DNA from: Limnomonas spitsbergensis
Taxonomy: Eukaryota; Chlorophyta; Chlorophyceae; Chlamydomonadales
Reading direction: 5' to 3'
Length of the DNA stretch: 64,000 bases
Assembly (NCBI GenBank): GCA_037349105.1
Contig: JAYJMM010000124.1
Location: forward strand, 6,804,001-6,868,000
The notes under the pieces were generated by a model that saw nothing but the letters and a program-made list of their open reading frames with translations, was not told where the DNA came from and did not search any database. Below, piece by piece: positions 57,801 to 64,000 of this stretch (its first letter is position 1; the number at the start of each line of letters is the position of its first letter). The position numbers and the translations under genes are program-made.

Positions 57801-58252
57801 CCGCCTCCGCTTCACAGGGGTCCATGCAGGACACGCAAGCAACGCAATCCTTGCCGCTGATGATGCTTTCAAGGAAAAGCGCCGAGTTGCCTTCCCTAGG
57901 GGATGCCTTGAGGCTCTGCAGGGATGGATGCTTCTCCCTGAATGGCGATCAGTTGCCTCCCGGAAAACAACTGCCTGGCGCGTCACAGCTTGTCCGGCAT
58001 GCAAGTCAGCCAATCCAAGGCACCATGAGAACTGTGCCCTCTCTCGCTGCAGCGCCGATGCTTGGGCGAGGTAATGCTAGGTTTGCCTGGACAAGCTCGC
58101 GTCTGGCGCCTGATAGGGCTTTGATCGACCTGCCCCGCAAGCTTTCAACAGAGGTCAAGACAGTATCCACGTCTGTGGCAGCAAGAGGCCCCCGCTCTAA
58201 GATGTCCCTTGATCTTTGTAGGATGGCAAAACAGCAGCAGGGTCGAGGTTAG
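54852..58252 (+). CDS. CDKL-family (cyclin-dependent kinase-like) Ser/Thr kinase
   Basis: Eight exons join in phase: 54852-54986, 55204-55304, 55572-55716, 55880-56005, 56194-56266, 56465-56535, 56763-56875, 57073-58252 (647 aa). The kinase domain (about 1-290) opens MQRYETVKKLATGSYGVVYS, as CDKL proteins do, with the VAIK lysine in MAVKVF, a helix-C glutamate in SAVREAALLEL, HRDLKPANLML, an activation loop TEYVQTRWYRAPELLV, and WAVGCIAVEMVTGLPLFPG. The T-x-Y loop and the FPGKSHIDQLQ region point to CDKL rather than true CDK. The DFG motif reads DLG, a conservative change. A Ser-rich tail of about 355 residues follows in a single exon with no domain seen. CDKL kinases in ciliates and green algae act at the flagellar base or in length control; that role is inferred here. 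The ATG at 54852 aligns with the start of animal CDKL5. Confidence 0.88.
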
Positions 58253-61161
58253 GGGAGGTGTGGTAACCATTCACGCTTGCAGTTGCAGCATGTTGGCGGC
58301 TGGGTGGCATCTCAGGATAGGGAGGAGCCCCATGACCAGGAGGCGTCCGTTGGGGCAGGGCTCTAGTGGATTTCAGAATTTCAGTGAGCATGCTCAGGAA
58401 TGGCCTCTCAGGATAGGTCTTAGCTCAGCTGCGCAGGAGCGAGGGTTGTGCCTGCTCATTATGTTTACCAATGTTATTGAAGGGCACATATGGTGTTGCT
58501 GCCAGAGCAGAGGGATACTGTGATCTAATGCGTGCGAGCTCTGGGGGGCGTCAGACAGCATTTTGGGGGTTAAGCTATGATGCTTCGGGGTCTATCGAGC
58601 TGTCCTCCAGGACCTGTGACCTGGTATGCATGTACCGCATTGTGTTTTGTTATTTGTCATGGAATTGCGGGTTTTGATATAGGCCGTGCAGGTTTTTCCC
58701 CTCTGGCGTCCTCCTCTGCTCATCTTTTCATCTAACTTCCTTTTTATCTGCGCCTTCTGCCTGTGAATTTTTACAGCCCATCAGAGCATCATATATTCAT
58801 TTCTGATGTATGGGACATTTGCCCGTAAACCGGTACAGGCACTCCATACGCTAGGACAGTGGGCGAAAAGCAGTGACCCCCCTGTGCTAGCCTCCAGCAC
58901 ACAACCCCACCGAGCAGTAGCGTGGGACTGAACTGAAATTAATGTATGGGTAGCTTTCACGTAAAATCATATTTATTTAGTTTGTCTTGCTGATTGATGA
59001 TATGTTTTAATTCATGGCTATTGTGTTGTTTCCATGATCAGCATATTGCATCTAGTCTGGAAGGCATGTCATTTCCGGTACTGGTATGTGGCGAATAATC
59101 TTGTCTGGTTTTGCAACTTGTGTGCCTGATATGAAGGTGCAGCAAGAGGTGAAATCAGGGGTGGGAAACTTTGGGGTTTTCACTCGAGTCGCCGAGTTTT
59201 TAGGTCTCAGGTCTCGATGCAGTTTTCAGTCTATTGTGTATGTCAGAAGCACAGGAGTGGGGTATGGGCATCTGCATGAGGATTTCGGAAAATAAAAGGG
59301 GATTGAATGAATCAAGGAATACATCGGGAATAATGGGCTAAATGATGTAAAAAATAACATGGTAGGGCACTGGCTGCTGGAGATCTTGCCATCCAGAATG
59401 CTGCCCTGTAGCACAGGTCTTGCTTGACATGCAAACACACTTAAAAGTCGTGTTGACGAGGCTTCTCTTGGTTCGAAGGGAGGGCAGCATGGCTCATTGT
59501 TGGTCAGGCGGTTGGTATTTCCTCCATGCATGATTGAGGCCATGCCAAGTGCCCACTCCCAACGTTGACAATGTTTAGACATACACAATGCGTTGAGTAT
59601 GACGCAAGGGCACCTCCTTTATGCCAACGCATAGGGAGCATGCCCGTAGCTAAACTAACTGCTGTGAAAGCGCCGGTATTCCTGGAAAGTCGGGAATCCC
59701 AAAACCGGAAAGGGAGGCGACACACAAATGTCACGAATACAGTAGTATCATGTGACAAAGCCAAGGGGCCAACTATTACATAACATGAAAAACAACGACA
59801 GCTCAAATACTTCCTTAATGCAGTTGAGAACGGTGCATACTTCCTTCATGTTGTTACTCCCTCCTGACAAAGCATGATGCGTGGGCGTGACGTTCATCCA
59901 TGAGCTTTCCCAATTAAATTCCTTGCAAGCAGTGGACTGTAAGCAGAGGTTGAGACCAGCGCTACACGATTTTGGCATGGTTTTGTTATTTTTGTTTTGC
60001 TCTTTTTCATTGCATTGAAGGTAGAGGCTTGCATGTAGGCTGCATTAATCAGGACCCCTGATAGGCATCTAAAGAACGCGGGATATTAATTTTGAGGCAA
60101 CCGTGGGGAGGAGGCAACAGCCATACTGGCATTGAATTTAAAGAAGCTGGTGGAGGCGCGAGGTGGCACAACCTGCATTCTGAAACATTTGTCCAATACA
60201 CCGATGACTTAACGTCGATTTGTCGCATGATAACACAGTAGCTGTGTATAAATGGTGCAGGCATTAAAAGGGTGTGCACCGGGAAAATAAGGTAGTCTGA
60301 TGTGAAGCAGAGTAAGTGGCAGAGTGATAAATGAGTAATTGTACCACTGAGACGTTAGATCTGTGAGTTAAGATCTGAGATGGCTGTTAACTGCTAAGAC
60401 GATATATCTATAGAAAGAGATCTGGCTGTAAGGAACTGCCATGACTCCTTGTAGCTGGTTTAAGTATGCCCTGTTAAGAGTGTACTGCACTTCTAGGACT
60501 GGCAGAGGTGACAGCCGTAAGGTGCCGGCCACCGATCTTCTTTAGTGGGCTGGTGAAGCTTAGGGTGGACCAAGGGATCTCTTCGCTAAGTCTGCACTGG
60601 ATTGATAAGTCGGGGCGGTGATATGGTCTGGTGATTGGCGCAGCGCTTTAAGATGTGTGCTTCATGGTGCACGCAAGATTGATTGATAGGGCTTACTGTT
60701 GGTGGGTATCTTCTAGCACTCTTGAAGATGGGTAGCCCGCGATCTCGAGTCTCGTGCGCGGCGCTGCGTTGGGCAGGAGCTGCGGCTCGCGGATCTCGTA
60801 GGAGTCGGGCAGTCGGGCTTACTCTTCTTGGTGCAATATTGCTCACTATAATCTGGAAGCTTGATACGGCTTGTCATCTAGTTTTTTTGTGGCTGCACGA
60901 GTAGCTAGGGTAAGGCCCACTGCGTGTAGTTTGAGTTCAGAGGACGCTGAGAAAAAGGCAGGCCCTATTCCGGGCCCTATGGTATTTGAATACAGTAAGT
61001 TGCGGAAGCTGGCTGCGTCAGCAACGGGCAGCTTTTTACCGAGTTTGCACGGCTACCGAGACATCGTGTGACACAGATTGCAGTGCAGTTAACGTTATTG
61101 ACAGATTGCAGTGCAGTTTCTTTGCCCTGAACAGCAATGGCCTTACCTTTCGCATCCTAAC

Positions 61162-61432
61162 GGGGGGGAGATGGTCCAGTGGTAAAACGCTGGTGGCATC
61201 TATACCCAGGGGTTGAGGGATCGAATTCGCCACACGATCTTCTCTCTCCCCCCGACTAAAGCGCCGGGTTCTGTGTTCCTGACTCTCACATAGAAGGATG
61301 GCATAGCTGCACCATGGCCCATGCTGTGCATGGTACCTGGAATTGAGCCTCGTCATTCCCTACCAGCCCCACGTGGCGAGCGTTCAGCAGGACCCAGCGG
61401 GTATGCACTGTTCTAAGCCCCCACGCCACCGA
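61162..61432 (+). repeat. tRNA-derived SINE-like element, family 2, fullest copy
   Basis: The head resembles a tRNA: G-run, ATGGTCCAGTGGTAAAACGC (A-box-like), then GGTTGAGGGATCGAATTC (B-box-like). The body contains GGATGGCATAGCTGCACCATG, and the tail GGACCCAGCGGGTATGCACT. About 270 bp, with no coding capacity. The cloverleaf does not close properly, so it is not a working tRNA gene. Confidence 0.6.
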
Positions 61433-61445
61433 CATATACCCTTCA

Positions 61446-61706
61446 AATTGACGCTGGTGGCATCAGTCCATACCTAGAGGTTGAGGGATTGAACCCGCCA
61501 CACGATCTCAAACTTCCCTCTCCCCCCCGCCTAGAACACTGGGTTCCCATGTTCCTGCCCCCTCACATGGGAGGATGGCATGGCTGCACCATGTCCCAGC
61601 CAGGCTGTGCATGGTAGCTGGAATTCAGCCTAGTTATTCCCTATCAGCCCCACGCGGCCAAGCGATAAGCAGGGCCCAGAGGGTATGCACCGTTCTAAAC
61701 GCCCTT
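61446..61706 (+). repeat. Second tandem copy of family 2 SINE-like element
   Basis: Starts inside the tRNA-like head (GACGCTGGTGGCATC), keeps GGTTGAGGGATTGAACC, then GGATGGCATGGCTGCACCATG and GGGCCCAGAGGGTATGCAC. About 80-85% like its left neighbour by eye. Confidence 0.6.
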
Positions 61707-61934
61707 CTAAATGATTCACATTACCGGTACAGCCATGCAATTCTGTCGAGCCCTTGCTGATTCGAGAACATAGATTGTGCGTTTTCAACTTCCCTGGCAG
61801 AATATAGTGCGGAATCCACCAATTGCTGGGGGCATGCAACATCTCAAGAGCCTCTAAGCAATCCAAAGCTTCTCCACCACCACTCCTCGTGAAGAAATTT
61901 CACCAGCACCTCTGTCCAGCTTCGCAAAATGCTC

Positions 61935-63677
61935 TCATGGATTGGAACTGGATTCTGATGAGCCTGAGCTGCCCCCTGTGGATGAGGAGCCGCCTGACTG
62001 CCCAGCCAACGTCTCGCCGATCTTCATGGAAGCTGCACTCAGTGCCTGCACCTTAGACTTGAGCACCTCGGCATCATCTCCCTGCGAGTCCACAGACGCA
62101 ACCGGACTCAGCAACATGCAAGGTATGAGGCACTAAATACGGCCTAGTCATGCATGGCCAGATTGTTTATACCAAAAACATCCCCCCAGATCCTGTCCCA
62201 TGGGGTCTGCTCCTCAATTACCACGTCATGCCGCTGCCTGTATGCCCTACAAAGTGCGTTCCTTCATTACCACTGCACACGACCATCCCGATCCTGTGCC
62301 AAAGGTGCCATAGTCTGACAAAACACCCTGGCGCTCAAGCGCACTTCATTGCACACAAGCCTACCTGTGCCGCTTCTCGTGTGTCTGTGAGTGCTTTCTC
62401 AATCTCATCGATCACAGCCTGAGGCAGCTTGGCCTTGTACTCATTGAGGCTCCTCTCCGTGGAGTATACGGCAGTGTCCGCCTCATTCTTGATCTGGGCA
62501 GTGGGTTGAGGACAGGGAAGGGCTCAGGGTCATCCAATAACAGCTGGCTTCAAGAGGGTTTGCCATATTTGTGCATACGAGAGGCAGGGTCAAGAAAATA
62601 ATACCAACCACCGAGATAATCATAATCTCATCACCAGTCGAATCCTGCTGATCAATCCCCACCATGCCTATGGCTACAGCTGTTCCCGCTTACCTCAATC
62701 ATCTCTTTGCGCTTCTTGTCCGTCGCTGAAAACTGCTCCGCGTCGCGCACCATGTTCTGGATCTGGACATCAGAGAGGCCGCCACTGGATTGGATCCGGA
62801 TGGACTGCTCCTTGTCTGCAGCAGGGCAGGGGTGCACAGTAACGCTGCCAAGAGCACCTCCACACATGCAGGTGGATGCTCCTGTTGCAGACGAAAGTTT
62901 CCAGCATATTGTAGTGACTCCCTCAAATGTAGGTCCTTGCCTTCCTTCCAAATTCTGGGTTAAGGATTTAGGCTCAGCTAGGAGCAGCCTCTCCCCTCAG
63001 CTGAAAACATTTTCGGCTAGAGGTCACTCATATCAATCTCTGATGTGTACTCTCTACTTCTATTCAGGAGCACTCACTGCCTCCCTGGTGTGTACTCTCT
63101 AGTTCTATCTAGGAGCACTCACTGGTGGCCTTGTCCTTGGCAGAGACGTGCACTATGCCGTTGGCATCGATGTCAAACGTGACCTCAATCTGCGGCACCC
63201 CGCGCGGTGAGGGCGGGATGCCGACCAGGTCGAACATGCCCAGGTGCTTGTTGTCGGCAGCCATCTCACGCTCCCCCTGGAACACCTTGATGCCGACCTG
63301 GAGGAGGAGGAGGTCAGGGGCAACACTTTTAGGCGTCATCCGCAAACATCCCCTTTGGCACGCCACCAACACATCAAGGAACCTGCGAGTTCTAAAGCTT
63401 CAAAATGTATTTGGATCCATACCACTAGGAGTGATCAGTCTTGAATGAATTCGTTGGTCTAGTGGTCAAGCCCCTGCCTTTGCACGACTTTGGCTTCTGA
63501 CCCGCACCTGTGTCTGGTTGTCTGCAGCAGTCGAGAAGACCTGGCTCTTCTTCGTGGGGATGGTGGTGTTCCGGTTGATCATGCGAGTGAAAACGCCACC
63601 CAGTGTCTCAATGCCCAGAGAGAGCGGTGTCACATCTAAGAGCAAGATGTCCTTCACGTCTCCACGCAGTACACCAC
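61935..63677 (-). CDS. Mitochondrial-type HSP70, 3' part only
   Basis: Five 3' exons on the minus strand: 63677-63508, 63297-63123, 62815-62694, 62493-62365, 62081-61935, in phase (about 247 aa). The first reads [20 protein letters not shown], then [20 protein letters not shown], the linker and substrate-binding start of HSP70. [30 protein letters not shown] and [18 protein letters not shown] follow, then the helical lid. The wording is DnaK-like (mitochondrial or plastid) rather than cytosolic; the [16 protein letters not shown] and IQSSGGLS blocks fit the mitochondrial class best. The chain ends in a Gly/Ser-rich tail with no ER KDEL or cytosolic EEVD signal. The ATPase domain and N-terminus must lie beyond position 64000: no HSP70 exon is seen in 63678-64000. 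Confidence 0.88.
63448..63505 (+). repeat. tRNA-like fragment in HSP70 intron
   Basis: TTCGTTGGTCTAGTGGTCAA resembles a tRNA D-arm/A-box, and CCCCTGCCTTTGCACG an anticodon arm, but no T-arm follows. Likely a SINE head or tRNA relic. Confidence 0.35.
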
Positions 63678-64000
63678 CTGTGCACACAACCATGCACTTG
63701 AAAATGACAACGTCGCAGTCACGAAAAGGTCCATTGGACATTTCCGCGCGAGCTCCTGAAAAGTGTGCAAAGGCTGTCCTCATGACGTCCGTGGCTTCTA
63801 CACCCAGGTTGATCCCCTCTGGATGGACCCCCCTTGGTCCTCCCCTTGGTTGATGCCCCCCGCAATCCTCCTGATCCTGGTCAATACGTGAAATATTACA
63901 GAAGCTGTTCGAGCGTGGTCAAAAAGCGGTGGCAGCTTTCCCCAGATAGGCTCCGTCTCCTGGTGGTGCCCCTCCTGGTGGTTTAGCTGACAGTGAAATG
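63678..64000. other. Probably intron of the mitochondrial-type HSP70 gene
   Basis: The exon at 63677 needs a phase-1 partner upstream. Nothing on the minus strand of these 323 bases reads as HSP70, so the stretch is taken as intron reaching the window edge. Confidence 0.5.

Larger units (their letters stand above)
58253..61934. other. Convergent intergenic region, CDKL to mitochondrial HSP70
   Basis: About 3.7 kb, no gene recognised. The right third holds two tandem SINE-like copies (61162-61706). The remainder is A/T-richer and shows only short open frames. Confidence 0.6.

Noticed and set aside
61162..61254. A functional tRNA gene
   Set aside because: A-box and B-box-like sequences are present, but the T-arm is about 20 nt too far from the 3' acceptor strand and the anticodon arm does not close.
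29246..63677. Functional clustering of ClpB and HSP70 as a chaperone operon-like pair
   Set aside because: They are about 19 kb apart, in opposite orientation, with three unrelated genes between them, and the HSP70 appears mitochondrial while ClpB appears cytosolic.

Overview
The window is nuclear DNA of an intron-rich eukaryote, most likely a green alga (Chlorophyta). Ten protein-coding genes can be rebuilt exon by exon. Almost every junction is GT-AG (donors mostly GTGAGT, GTGGGC or GTAAGT), the introns are a few hundred bases long, and reading phase is kept across every join. The gene content (SECIS-binding protein, IFT56, CDKL-type kinase, CRY-DASH, HSP101-type ClpB, many glutamine runs) fits a chlorophyte that builds flagella at some life stage. 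The species cannot be named from sequence alone.

Layout, left to right: 1-2494 no gene; 2495-5990 (+) SECIS-binding protein 2-like protein with a glutamine-rich N-terminus and a U1-type zinc finger; 5991-9098 no gene, one tandem duplication; 9099-11601 (+) tubulin-folding cofactor B; 12365-17732 (-) cryptochrome DASH; 18261-22355 (+) IFT56/TTC26; 22948-25681 (-) an unnamed Myb/SANT-like plus UBA protein; 25682-29245 no gene, repeats and the promoter of the next gene; 29246-43193 (+) ClpB/HSP101 disaggregase; 45249-49408 (+) inositol polyphosphate 5-phosphatase; 50932-53868 (-) GT92-like glycosyltransferase; 54852-58252 (+) CDKL-family protein kinase; 58253-61934 no gene, two SINE-like copies; 61935-63677 (-) the 3' part of a mitochondrial-type HSP70 whose start lies outside the window.

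The most striking structure is intron 4 of the ClpB gene. It is 6.66 kb long, and about 6.0 kb of it is a minisatellite of roughly 100 monomers of about 60 bp. The array has no stop codon in any plus-strand frame for some 2,000 codons, contains higher-order duplications, and ends almost at the splice acceptor. A later intron of the same gene carries repeated copies of its own exon end and donor site, and the last intron carries a 22-bp-arm hairpin. Two dispersed short repeat families, one tRNA-derived, recur through introns and intergenic DNA.

The genes do not form one pathway. Three (TBCB, IFT56, CDKL) concern microtubules or flagella, two (ClpB, mitochondrial HSP70) are chaperones, and CRY-DASH and IFT56 are divergent across a 528-bp gap that may be a shared promoter.
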